Positions 18,528-25,537 of a stretch of 64,000 nucleotides of DNA are shown piece by piece. Where the stretch lies: the NCBI GenBank assembly GCA_040902305.1, contig JBBDXN010000142.1, positions 1-64,000 of the forward strand, given 5' to 3'. A program made the translations under genes and the position numbers. A model generated the notes under the pieces. It saw nothing but the letters and a program-made list of their open reading frames with translations. It was not told the origin of the DNA and did not search any database. This DNA is from CAMLFJ01 sp040902305. Lineage in GTDB: Bacteria > Methylomirabilota > Methylomirabilia > Rokubacteriales > CSP1-6. Each line of letters begins with the position of its first letter. Position 1 is the first letter of the stretch.

Positions 18528-19195
18528 AGACCCTTCAATGTTCCGGCGAGCGCCTGTCGCAGTTTCCCCAATCCCGAACGGATTCGTGTCTTCACGGTTC
18601 CGAGGGGTTGTTTCAATGTGGCCGCCGCCTCGCCATACGTCAGTTCGGAGAAAAATGCGGTTTCGATGGCCTGTCGCTCTTCCGGGGTCAGCACCCGCAA
18701 GGCATGTCGCAAGAGACGGCCCTGCTCTGTGAGGTCGAAGACCTCTTGTGGGCCACTCGGAGCCGTCGGTGTAAGTGGGCTGTCCGCATGATTGTTGACG
18801 CGTTTCTTCCGCTGGTCGAACCGCACCCGGTCAATCGCTCTGGAGCGCGCCTGATTCATGATCCATCCGACAACGGAACCGCCCGCAGGATCGTATGCCG
18901 ACGATCGTCGCCACACATCGTGGAACACATCGACCGTCAATTCTTCAGCGGTCTCCCGATTGTTGGTGATTCGCATGATCAAGGTGAATACGATCCGATA
19001 TGTCTGCTTGTAGAGGGCCTGCAGCGCCAACTGGTCGCCTCGGGCGATAGACTGGACGAGTCCGACCCACTCCTGCTCGGATACCGGCGCCTTCGTCTTG
19101 TTGGCATAGAGCAGATCGCCCAGTGTTGGCTCGCGCTTACGCGGGTCATGGTTTGGAGGTCGTGCCGCACCCATCGCGGAAAATGATGCCGTCAT
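18524..19195 (-). CDS. RNA polymerase ECF sigma factor partnered with ChrR-like anti-sigma
   Basis: This 223-residue protein has sigma region 2 (EELTVDVFHDVWRRSSAYDP, about residues 90-110) and region 4 with a TYGEAAATLKQPLGTVKTR helix-turn-helix near 180-200. It has an unusual polar N-terminal extension of about 40 residues. The overlap with the ChrR-like anti-sigma gene suggests a stress-response pair of the RpoE/ChrR type. The GGAATA motif found before other sigma genes in this window is not seen here, so it probably has another promoter. Confidence 0.9.
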   Translation of the reverse strand: MTASFSAMGAARPPNHDPRKREPTLGDLLYANKTKAPVSEQEWVGLVQSIARGDQLALQALYKQTYRIVFTLIMRITNNRETAEELTVDVFHDVWRRSSAYDPAGGSVVGWIMNQARSRAIDRVRFDQRKKRVNNHADSPLTPTAPSGPQEVFDLTEQGRLLRHALRVLTPEERQAIETAFFSELTYGEAAATLKQPLGTVKTRIRSGLGKLRQALAGTLKGL

Positions 19196-19254
19196 TGACC
19201 CTTTCCGTCAAGATCCGGCGGCCCACGGGCAGGTTCTCAATTGACCCCCAGGGT

Positions 19255-19563
19255 TCAGCCACTGGCCATCCCGTTGGTCGCTGGAGGCGCCCCGGAAACC
19301 AGCTGATCGAGATTGAAGCGTTCGAGCTCCCAAGCCGCGAAGCAGCGGATGTGGACATGGTACGTGTTGAGGCCAGGATCATCGCCGTCCCGGGCGAACT
19401 CAATCTCGAATTCAAGCTCGTCGCGCTTCACGCGCTCATTACAAATCATGCAGTTAGCGCCGACGCCGGGCCCGCCCCACATGCGGTCTGGGTGGCCGTT
19501 GGGTACCGTCCCACTCTGGATCCCTGCGCGGGCTTTCTCCCGTAGAGTGCTCTCGTCGTTCAT
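19255..19563 (-). CDS. hypothetical Cys/His-containing small protein
   Basis: This 102-residue protein contains CMICNERVKRDELEFEIEF in its middle and YHVHIRCFAAWELER near the C-terminus. The CxxC pair plus the HVHIRC group would form a zinc site. No signal peptide or membrane segment is seen. It is upstream of the sigma/anti-sigma pair on the same strand, with about 60 bases between. I cannot assign a function; the motif pattern and codon use argue it is a real gene. Confidence 0.6.
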   Translation of the reverse strand: MNDESTLREKARAGIQSGTVPNGHPDRMWGGPGVGANCMICNERVKRDELEFEIEFARDGDDPGLNTYHVHIRCFAAWELERFNLDQLVSGAPPATNGMASG

Positions 19564-19841
19564 CTAGCCCCGTCCCCCGACAACCCCCCAAACGCGCGCG
19601 AGGCCATCGGGTCCGTCTATCGTCGACACACCGCGATCTGTCATCACTCATAAGAACGTCAAACACGTCCGGATGGATTTGCGGACGACGTCAGCGTGGC
19701 CTTTGAGAGCCGCCGACCCGCCCTTGAACTTCCAGTTGATCTACTCCCTCGCAGGCTTTCGCGGCGGCCCTGAGACTCGCAGGGGCATGAGGGAGACGGG
19801 TCACCTGGCCCCGCGTCTAACCTGCATCCAGGAGGTTGCAC
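19564..19841. other. gene-free stretch
   Basis: I see no supported gene or clear regulatory site here apart from an AGGAGGT ribosome binding site just before 19842. Short open frames on both strands lack recognisable motifs. Confidence 0.5.
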
Positions 19842-20304
19842 ATGAGCCCAACCAGCACGGACCGCATCGAGAGGCAGATCCTGCTGCGCGCGCCGCGACG
19901 CCGGGTGTGGCGCGCCCTCACCGACTCCGGGGAGTTCGGCACATGGTTCGGCGTCACGGTGGAGGGCACCTTTACGCTGGGTGCCCACGTGCGCGGGGCG
20001 ATCACCCACCCGGGCTACGAGCACGTGGTGTTCGACATCACCATCGAGCGGATGGAGCCCGAGCGGCTGTTCTCCTGGCGCTGGCACCCGCACGCCGTGC
20101 AGCCCGGCGTCGACTATTCTGCCGAGCCCACCACACTCGTGGCCTTTGAGCTCGCGGACGCTCCCGGCGGCACCATGCTCACGGCAGTAGAGTCCGGGTT
20201 CGATCAGGTCCCTCTGGCGCGCGGGCCCAGGCGTATCGAATGAACGGGGAGGGCTGGACGTTCCAGATGCAGGCGATCGAGAAGTATGTCGCGACGGCGG
20301 GCTA
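19842..20304 (+). pseudogene. SRPBCC (AHSA1-like) family gene with one frameshift
   Basis: The ATG at 19842 follows AGGAGGT. The frame gives an AHSA1/START-like ligand-binding protein with RAPRRRVWRALTD, FGTWFGV and a PERLFSWRWHP core, then FDQVPLARG near 20220. Just after that, the expected ending (GWTFQMQAIEKYVATAG, stop at 20302-20304) continues in another frame. Adding one C in the GCGCGCGGGCCC run at about 20218-20226 restores a single protein of about 153 residues. The indel lies 140 bases from a scaffold gap, so a sequence error is as likely as true decay. It pairs with the ArsR-like gene beyond the gap. Confidence 0.75.
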
Positions 20305-20316
20305 GGGAACTCGAAG

Positions 20317-20331
20317 GGGGGCTGCGCCCCC
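20317..20331 (+). terminator. GC hairpin after SRPBCC gene
   Basis: GGGGGC and GCCCCC flank a three-base loop 13 bases after the SRPBCC stop. No T-run follows before the N gap. It may be a terminator or part of a dispersed GC palindrome at the contig end. Confidence 0.4.
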
Positions 20332-20359
20332 GCGCCCGCGAAACCCCCGGCGCAACCCC

Positions 20360-20369
20360 NNNNNNNNNN
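20360..20369. other. scaffold gap (10 N)
   Basis: Ten N bases. The sequences on either side need not be truly adjacent, and the order SRPBCC, gap, membrane fragment, ArsR-like may be a scaffolding product. Confidence 0.99.
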
Positions 20370-20532
20370 ACCTCCGGTAGTCATCCTTGAGATGGATGAC
20401 GACGGTCACATACGTGATCAGCAGCAGGAGGACCTCTACCGCGGCGAAGTACCCGCCCCTCCCGAACATCATGTTCAGGAGATTGACCACCAGAAACCCC
20501 GTCAAAAAAAGCAGTTCGTAGCCGTGTCGCGA
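20370..20532 (-). other. fragment of a small membrane protein, cut by the gap
   Basis: The minus strand encodes about 54 residues with SRHGYELLFLTGF, FGRGGYFAAVEVLLLL and HLKDDYRR, two membrane helices with a short loop. It runs into the N gap at its C-terminal side and has no clear start, because upstream lies the 5' end of the ArsR-like gene in antisense. Probably part of a real gene disturbed by assembly. Confidence 0.45.
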
Positions 20533-20536
20533 CAGA

Positions 20537-20859
20537 TTGCGAATCGCCGGCGCCGCGCCAGTCTTCGCAGCGCTCGGGGACCAGACACGCCTCGGCCTCG
20601 TCGCCCGACTGTGCACGGGGGACCGATGTCGATCGCCCGCCTCACCGCGGGTGCCGGCGTCACGCGCCAGGCCGTCACGAAGCACCTGCACGTGCTCGCG
20701 GGCGTCGGCCTGGTGCGCGGCGCCCGCGTGGGCCGCGACCACGTCTGGGAGATCGAGCCGGCCCGCCTCGGCGAGGCGCGACGGTGGCTCGACCACATCG
20801 AAGGCCAGTGGGACGAGGCCCTCAGCCGGCTCAAGGCCTCCCTGGAGCGCGAGACCTAG
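20537..20859 (+). pseudogene. ArsR family HTH regulator with one frameshift
   Basis: The first frame reads APVFAALGDQTRLGLVARL and the second SIARLTAGAGVTRQAVTKHL, then EPARLGEARRWLDHI to the stop at 20859. Together they form a standard winged-helix ArsR regulator of about 108 residues. The frames join if one G is added to the run of five G at about 20619. ArsR-like regulators of this type are usually encoded next to an SRPBCC protein, as here. The homopolymer position and nearby scaffold gap suggest a sequence error. Confidence 0.7.
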
Positions 20860-20981
20860 CCGGCGGCGCGGCGGCTTTTAGAGCGAGAGACGGAACAACT
20901 ACGGACCCGGTACCGACGTGGGTTCGAGAAACACTCAGAGGTTCCTCGATCCCGACGTCGAAACCATCAACAAAGGCAATT

Positions 20982-21047
20982 TGGTGGCCCCAAGGGGATT
21001 CGAACCCGTGTTTCAGTCGCGACCACGTTTTCGCCAATTCGATCCGC
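20982..21047 (-). other. tRNA-like 3' end remnant (possible attachment site)
   Basis: On the minus strand the end GGTTCGAATCCCCT plus GGGGCCACCA looks like a T-arm, acceptor 3' strand and CCA of a tRNA gene. One T-stem pair is mismatched and no matching 5' half (expected GGCCCCA) is seen in the adjacent bases before the insertion element. tRNA 3' ends are common integration scars. Calling it a functional tRNA is not supported. Confidence 0.4.
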
Positions 21048-21049
21048 TA

Positions 21050-22188
21050 GTGTTCCGTCCGCGAAGTCATGTTAACGACTCCGCCGGAGGGCCTTCTTGA
21101 TGATGGCGGCCGGCTCTTTGGTCCAGACGAACGGGGTGGGATGGGCATTCCACTCCGCGAGATAACGCTCGATGTGTCGGATCAGGGCCCGCACGGTCTC
21201 GAACGAACCCCGGCGGACCGACTTGCGCGTGAGGATACTGAACCAGGCCTCGACCAGGTTCAGCCACGACGCGCCCTTGGGCGTGAAGTGAAAGTGGATC
21301 TGGGGATGCCTCGCCAGCCATGCCTGCACGGCCGGCGTGCCATGCGTGGAGGAGTTGTCGAGGATGACGTGCAGCGCCTGGCCCCGATAGGCGCGAGCCA
21401 GTCGCTTGAGGAAGGCCAAGAAGTCGGCGCCGGTGTGGCGCGGCCGACACTCGCCCAGCACCGCGCCGGTGGCCACCTCGAGCGCGGCGTACAGGCTGGT
21501 CAACCCATTGCGCCGATAGTCGTGGGTCTGCCGAGCCGGGAGCCCGGGGCGCCACGGCAGCAGGGGCTGCGTGCGACTCAGCGCCTGGATCTGCGTCTTC
21601 TCGTCGAGACTCAGCACGACGGCGTTCGTCGGCGGATTCAGATAGAGCCCCACGACGTCGTGGATCTTCTCCTCCGCCTGGGGGTCCGTCGTGAACTTGA
21701 AGGTGCTCACCCGGTGCGGCTTGAGCGCATGCGCCTGCCAGAGCCGATGGACCGTGGTGTGCGACACGCCGGTCTTGCGGGCGAGATCCCGACTCGTCCA
21801 ATGCGTCCGCCCGCCGCCCGGCGGCTTGAGCGTCAGGGCCACGATCTGGGCTCGCTTGCGGGCGGTGACGGTCGGCGGCCGCCCCGACTTGGGCCGATCG
21901 TACAGCCCCGCCAGCCCCCCTTCGGCGAACCGGCGCCGAATCCGGCTCACCTGGATCACCGTGTAGCCAATGCGTTCGGCGATCTCGACCCCGGACCGCC
22001 CCTGGGCCATCAGCAGCACCGCCCGGGCGCGCCGGCTCAGGCCGGCTCGGGTCGAGGAGGCCCGCTGCAAGCGCTCCAACTCGAGCCGATCCGCCTCGGT
22101 CACGCCGATGGGCCGGACGTGGTTGGCCATGAGTGCCCTCCCAGAGCACGCCATGGCCTATATTAACTCTACTTTCGTGACGGAACAC
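21050..22188 (-). mobile_element. IS630-type insertion sequence
   Basis: The element is 1139 bases, flanked by TA at 21048-21049 and 22189-22190, the usual IS630/mariner target duplication. The ends begin GTGTTCCGTC on both sides as inverted repeats (left GTGTTCCGTCCGCGAA, right GTGTTCCGTCACGAAA when reversed). It carries one intact transposase gene and sits between tRNA-like remnants. Confidence 0.88.
21072..22130 (-). CDS. IS630 family transposase
   Basis: This 352-residue transposase starts at the ATG at 22130, preceded by GGGAGGG. The N-terminal half has two helix-turn-helix regions (AERIGYTVIQVSRIRRRF; ARKTGVSHTTVHRLW). The DDE catalytic domain follows: Asp in VVLSLDEKTQIQ, Asp in HVILDNSSTHG and Glu in WLNLVEAWFS. 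The frame is intact, so the element may still be mobile. Confidence 0.93.
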   Translation of the reverse strand: MANHVRPIGVTEADRLELERLQRASSTRAGLSRRARAVLLMAQGRSGVEIAERIGYTVIQVSRIRRRFAEGGLAGLYDRPKSGRPPTVTARKRAQIVALTLKPPGGGRTHWTSRDLARKTGVSHTTVHRLWQAHALKPHRVSTFKFTTDPQAEEKIHDVVGLYLNPPTNAVVLSLDEKTQIQALSRTQPLLPWRPGLPARQTHDYRRNGLTSLYAALEVATGAVLGECRPRHTGADFLAFLKRLARAYRGQALHVILDNSSTHGTPAVQAWLARHPQIHFHFTPKGASWLNLVEAWFSILTRKSVRRGSFETVRALIRHIERYLAEWNAHPTPFVWTKEPAAIIKKALRRSR

Positions 22189-22332
22189 TAGTTGCAAGGC
22201 AACATAACCGTAACACGGGCACGCGACTAAAACACGCAGCCTCAAGTTCCTTGAAGTCACTTGTCGCTGGTTCAAATCGGGGGCCCGCTTTGAATTGTGG
22301 AAGCGACTGCTAGAGTTTACCTTTCTGTTGAG

Positions 22333-22503
22333 TTATTGAATGCCTTGGCGGACTTCGCCGGTCCCTACAGGTGCTCCAGGTACGAAAGTGCGTTGGGATT
22401 CGACACTCTTGGCACCATTGAAAATCAGGTACCACTTGTCGCCTGAGGGCAGCTTGATGACGAGAAGCCAGCGTAGGGGGCAGACCCATGCACTTTCGGC
22501 CAC
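22333..22503 (-). CDS. possible small protein downstream of the mer-region peroxiredoxin
   Basis: A GTG start gives 56 residues including LRWLLVIKLPSGDKWYLIFNG and ending VGTGEVRQGIQ. The composition is protein-like and the gene lies 41 bases behind the peroxiredoxin-like gene on the same strand. No clear ribosome binding site is seen. I do not recognise the family; it could be a fragment. The surrounding 22189-22332 holds only tRNA-like debris, including a GGTTCAAATC T-arm-like string on the plus strand near 22267. Confidence 0.4.
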   Translation of the reverse strand: MAESAWVCPLRWLLVIKLPSGDKWYLIFNGAKSVESQRTFVPGAPVGTGEVRQGIQ

Positions 22504-22544
22504 AGTAAGGAAGGAGTGAATCGCGCTTCGGGTCTCACGCTTCT

Positions 22545-23066
22545 CTAATCACGCTGGTCTTGCCGGATCCGCTCGAGGATTGCCCGAACCGCCGGCCGAT
22601 CCGCGGGGCCTTTTCCGACGTGATGCAGAGCCACCCTCCCCATCCGGTCCACCGGAACGTCGCCGCCCAGTTGCTGGACGTCGTCGGTGGGGCGCCGCAC
22701 CCGCTGACCGCGCACGATCAACCGCGCGTACGCCCACCAGGTCGCGGGTCCCCAGATCGCGGACCACCGCCCTCGGTCCATCCCGTAGGCCTTATAGAGG
22801 GTGCGCTCCCGGTCGATCAGCAAGGCCACGCGAGACCCGTCTCGCGCACGTACTCGTCGGCACGCTCGCGTGCCTCGAACGTGATGACCACGACGCGCAG
22901 GCCCAACCTCGGGAACTCGGTCTCGTGCTGTCGCAACTGCGACAGATGCTCCCGTCAAGGCAGTCAGCCGAGGTGTCGGTGGAAGACCATCAGCAGCCGC
23001 TGGTGCCGGTAGTCCCCAGTACGGCGCGGAAGCCGTCGGTTCAACCGTCGCCGCGATACTGCTCAT
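22545..23066 (-). pseudogene. peroxiredoxin-like (SelL-like) selenoprotein gene, UxxU, with two compensating frameshifts
   Basis: The ATG at 23066 overlaps the stop of the HMA-domain gene. The expected protein reads LLMVFHRHLG-U-LP-U-REHLSQLRQHE, where both Cys of the CxxC active site are TGA (22964-22966 and 22955-22957). The core from about 23030 to about 22835 is in a different frame from the start and from the C-terminal half (LLIDRERTLYKAYGM onward). One extra C near 23030 and one missing C near 22832 restore a single protein of about 173 residues. A perfect seven-base-pair stem with AGTT loop follows the second TGA. The protein would reduce peroxides or act as a UxxU oxidoreductase. Sequence errors are the simplest reason for the indels. 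Confidence 0.7.
22928..22945 (-). promoter_or_regulatory. bacterial SECIS-like hairpin, peroxiredoxin-like gene
   Basis: Stem CTGTCGC/GCGACAG with loop AGTT begins nine bases after the second TGA. Position and a GU-containing apical loop fit a bacterial Sec insertion element. Confidence 0.8.
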
Positions 23067-23272
23067 GAGACGACCTCGTACCCCGCCTGCTTGATGCGGG
23101 TCTGGACCTCGTCGGCTGACGTCCGCCCGGGGTCGAAGACCACTGAGACTCGGGCGGCCCGATGATCCGCCGTGCTGCGAACGACACCCGAGACCTGCGC
23201 GAGGGCCCGCTGGATGCGTTGCTCGCACGCGGTGCACGTCATTCCCGTCACGTGAAGCTCCAACTGCTCCAT
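23063..23272 (-). CDS. heavy-metal-associated (HMA) domain protein
   Basis: This 69-residue protein is a single HMA domain with GMTCTACEQRI at residues 10-20, the CxxC soft-metal site. It has no signal peptide, so it is a cytoplasmic metallochaperone, probably for mercury or copper. It overlaps the peroxiredoxin-like gene by four bases and follows merP, placing it within the mercury operon. Unlike its MerP neighbour it keeps both Cys as TGC. Confidence 0.9.
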   Translation of the reverse strand: MEQLELHVTGMTCTACEQRIQRALAQVSGVVRSTADHRAARVSVVFDPGRTSADEVQTRIKQAGYEVVS

Positions 23273-23330
23273 GCTCGCCCCCTCCCGGAGTCAGCTTAGA
23301 CCTTCCCTCGCAGGGGAAGGTCAAGTCCTT

Positions 23331-23624
23331 CTATTCGGCCTGTCTCAGCGAGGCGCGGAACCCGCTCCGGTTGACGGCGTCGATGAGCTGATCGACCGTG
23401 ACCTCGGCCGGCTCGAACGTCACTCGCGCCTCCTTGTCCCGGAAGCTCACGTCGGCCCGCTGCACGCCCTTGAGCCCCTCCAGGGCTCGCTTGACCACCA
23501 GGGGTCACGTGCCTCACGTCATCCCTTCGACGGACAACACGACCGTCGTCGGCGCGGCGAAGGCCGCGTGGGCAACCAGCAGTGAGAGCAGCAGGGTGAG
23601 CCAGAGCCCCGCCTTGGGAATCAC
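23331..23624 (-). CDS. merP: MerP-like periplasmic mercury-binding selenoprotein (UxxU)
   Basis: A GTG at 23624 follows GGGAGGTGA. The 97-residue product has a signal peptide ending near AFAAP, then an HMA domain reading SVEGMT-U-GT-U-PLVVKRALEG. Both metal-binding Cys are TGA (23514-23516, codon 37; 23505-23507, codon 40). The rest of the domain is intact (VQRADVSFRDKEARVTFEP), ending with TAG at 23331. MerP binds Hg(II) through the two thiols and passes it to MerT; selenolates bind mercury even more tightly. The gene lies between merT-like and a Cys-type HMA gene. A six-base-pair hairpin follows the second TGA. Confidence 0.85.
23472..23488 (-). promoter_or_regulatory. bacterial SECIS-like hairpin, merP
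   Basis: Stem GAGCCC/GGGCTC with loop TGGAG begins 16 bases after the second TGA of merP and 25 bases after the first. One hairpin would have to serve both TGA codons. Confidence 0.65.
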
Positions 23625-23628
23625 AGCC

Positions 23629-24033
23629 TCACCTCCCGCCCATGCCCTTCATGTCGTGGCCAGCGCTCGCATTGCCATCTCCGGCCAGCCGAGCGAGGAG
23701 ATCCGAAGTCATTTCGGGGAACCGGTCCAGGACGATGGACGTGGCGACGACAACACTCGCGACGATAAGCAGCGCCAACGTGACCCGGGCTCCCGCCAGC
23801 CGGCAGCCGAGGGCATCGCAGCGCCGTCGCTCGCGGGCGTAGAGAGCAAAACCGCCCGCGATGCCCAGCACTCCGGCCGGGATCAAGATCCAGCGGTAGC
23901 TCATCGTGGTCGCCATGAAGGCCCCGCTTCCCAGCCCCAGGACGATCACCGCGAGCGGCAGCAGGCAACAGAGGGAAGACAGCAGCGCTCCGCCCCACGC
24001 GACGATGCTCGCGCCGATCGTTCCGGATTTCAT
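23629..24033 (-). CDS. merT: MerT-like mercuric transport protein
   Basis: This 134-residue protein has three membrane segments. The first carries SSLCCLLPLAV, the vicinal Cys pair of MerT that receives Hg(II) from MerP, and RERRRCDALGC in the loop after the second segment supplies another Cys pair. The C-terminus ends with a Met/His-rich AGHDMKGMGG tail. GGAGG precedes the ATG, which overlaps the stop of the MerF-like gene. It follows the usual merT-merP order. The family call is from topology and Cys placement. Confidence 0.75.
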   Translation of the reverse strand: MKSGTIGASIVAWGGALLSSLCCLLPLAVIVLGLGSGAFMATTMSYRWILIPAGVLGIAGGFALYARERRRCDALGCRLAGARVTLALLIVASVVVATSIVLDRFPEMTSDLLARLAGDGNASAGHDMKGMGGR

Positions 24034-24527
24034 GGTGTCCTCCTTCGGGCGATCCAGTAGCGATACCCGGCCAGTCCCGCAAAGCCAATCAGCAGCAGGA
24101 CTAGCACCGCGTCCAGGTGGCCGGTCCAGGCGCCGAGCCCGATCGCCCCCAGGGCCAGGACCGCGACCGGTGTGAGACAGGCCACGCAACTCAGGATCGT
24201 GCCGATAACCCCCAGAGCGAGCCATCGATCTCGCCACATACGCGCCTCCGGCTTCTCCGCGGCAAACGCCCCGTACTCGAAGGTCAGCTGGTATCGCCGC
24301 CCGCAACACTCGACGGTGTCCCCGGCCTTCACGACTTCCGGGAGCGTCAGCACCGCGTTGCAGGCCGGACAGCTCACTCGGTGGGCGAGCGTCGCGGCCC
24401 AGCCCCCGTCCTCCCTCTTCAGGCGGAGGGCGTGGCCCGCGCAGTTCGGGCACTCGAGAAGATCTGCGGGCTCGGCGTCCCGCGGTATGCCGATCACCTC
24501 GCCGCAGTCCGGACAGCGGACGTCCAT
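24030..24527 (-). CDS. zinc-ribbon/MerF-like fusion membrane protein
   Basis: This 165-residue protein begins with CPDCG and ECPNC, then SCPACN and ECCGR, two small zinc ribbons in the first 80 residues. The C-terminal 60 residues hold two membrane helices with TILSCVACLTPV and GHLDAVLVLLLIGF, which resemble MerF, a small mercury importer with a CC pair. Here the pair is spaced CxxC. A MerF-like transporter carrying its own cytoplasmic zinc-ribbon module is unusual. It sits between the glutaredoxin and merT-like genes. Confidence 0.7.
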   Translation of the reverse strand: MDVRCPDCGEVIGIPRDAEPADLLECPNCAGHALRLKREDGGWAATLAHRVSCPACNAVLTLPEVVKAGDTVECCGRRYQLTFEYGAFAAEKPEARMWRDRWLALGVIGTILSCVACLTPVAVLALGAIGLGAWTGHLDAVLVLLLIGFAGLAGYRYWIARRRTP

Positions 24528-24537
24528 CGCTCTCCGC

Positions 24538-24777
24538 TCAGACCCCCAGCAGCCGCTTCAGGCGGCCGCGGTCGAAACCGACGATGACCTCGTCACCGAC
24601 CACGATGACGGGCACGGCCGTGCGCCCGGTCTTCGCGATCAGCTCTTCGCGGGCGGCGGCATCCTCCGCGACGTTCTTCGCCGTGAACTCGATGCCGTGA
24701 GACGAAAGGAACTCTTTCGCCGTGTGGCAGGACTGTCAGGTCGTCGAGTAGTACACGGTCACTGCCGGCGTGCCCAT
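24538..24777 (-). CDS. glutaredoxin-like selenoprotein (UxxC)
   Basis: This 79-residue glutaredoxin-fold protein reads VYYSTT-U-QSCHTAKEFL, with TGA (24736-24738, codon 14) replacing the first Cys of CxxC and Cys17 kept. TAVPVIVVGD near residue 54 is the cis-Pro motif and the C-terminus ends FDRGRLKRLLGV. It would reduce disulfides or selenenyl bonds, possibly freeing Hg(II) from thiols for the reductive step. It lies inside the mer operon between merB and the MerF-like gene. A perfect hairpin follows the TGA. Without readthrough only 13 residues would be made. Confidence 0.88.
24703..24719 (-). promoter_or_regulatory. bacterial SECIS-like hairpin, glutaredoxin
   Basis: Stem CGAAAG/CTTTCG with loop AGTTC begins 16 bases after the TGA. 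Perfect pairing and the AGTT loop match the element in the TlpA-like and peroxiredoxin genes. Confidence 0.82.
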
Positions 24778-24823
24778 GGCCCCTGGCCTCCTTTGTCGCG
24801 CAAGTGTGGTCGCTTCCGGACCC

Positions 24824-25492
24824 TCAGCCGGCCTGAGCAAGGAGACGGCTGGTGAGCTGACGTCCGAGCTGATAGCCCTCGTCCGCCGTAAGGATCGCGA
24901 TGTCGCCGCGGTCGGCGGCCCACCGCGCCGCCTCCTCCCTCGTGGCGAAGAAGTGGATGTGGTGGCAGAACGTCGTCCAGATCGACTCGACCGTCTCCAG
25001 GGTGGTGTCGCGGGGGTCCACGATCGCGATCGAGAGCACGGCCCCGGATGGGTTCACGCTCCGCACCCCGTCCGGGCCCACCGTGAGCCGAACCGGCGCT
25101 CGGCTGAGGGGCGAGGTCGACTCGACCGTCGCGGTCTGCCCGAGCAGGGCCGGGAGGAGCAGCGTATCCTCCGCGCACCACGTCGACATCCGCCGGCCGT
25201 CCAGCGAGAAACGGTGCGGATGGTCGCCGAGCGACAACCCGGGGAGCACTCCGATGATCGCATCGGCGGCGTCCCGTTCGGTCAGCGGCCGCAGGAAGGC
25301 CTGGGCTGCGTCGGGGGCCCAGCCGAGATCGGCCGCGATCGCGTCGACCTCTGGCCCCGTCACGGGCCGCCCGCGTGCCAGGGTCCTGAGGACCTGGAGA
25401 AGGAGCCGCGCCTGCTCGGTCGTGTAGCCCAGGACGCCGTCGTCCCGCGTGAGCCCACGTACCATCTCTTCCGCCCGCTTGTAGTCCATCAT
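24824..25492 (-). CDS. merB: organomercurial lyase MerB (Cys form)
   Basis: The ATG at 25492 follows GGGAGG and gives 222 residues. The catalytic triad of MerB can be seen: Cys106 and Asp109 in STWCAEDTLLLP, and Cys176 in TTFCHHIHFF. The enzyme breaks the carbon-mercury bond of alkyl- and arylmercury, releasing Hg(II) in the cytoplasm. The winged-helix N-terminal domain is present. It lies directly behind a Sec-containing paralogue of the same length, so this locus has a Cys and a Sec version side by side. Confidence 0.92.
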   Translation of the reverse strand: MMDYKRAEEMVRGLTRDDGVLGYTTEQARLLLQVLRTLARGRPVTGPEVDAIAADLGWAPDAAQAFLRPLTERDAADAIIGVLPGLSLGDHPHRFSLDGRRMSTWCAEDTLLLPALLGQTATVESTSPLSRAPVRLTVGPDGVRSVNPSGAVLSIAIVDPRDTTLETVESIWTTFCHHIHFFATREEAARWAADRGDIAILTADEGYQLGRQLTSRLLAQAG

Positions 25493-25537
25493 GCGAACCT
25501 CCCGCACGCTCGTCACCGCGAGCCTCGTGGTGAAACT

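Noticed and set aside
20982..21047. Functional tRNA gene
   Set aside because: Only a T-arm and acceptor-like 3' end are seen; the T-stem has a mismatch and no 5' half is found.
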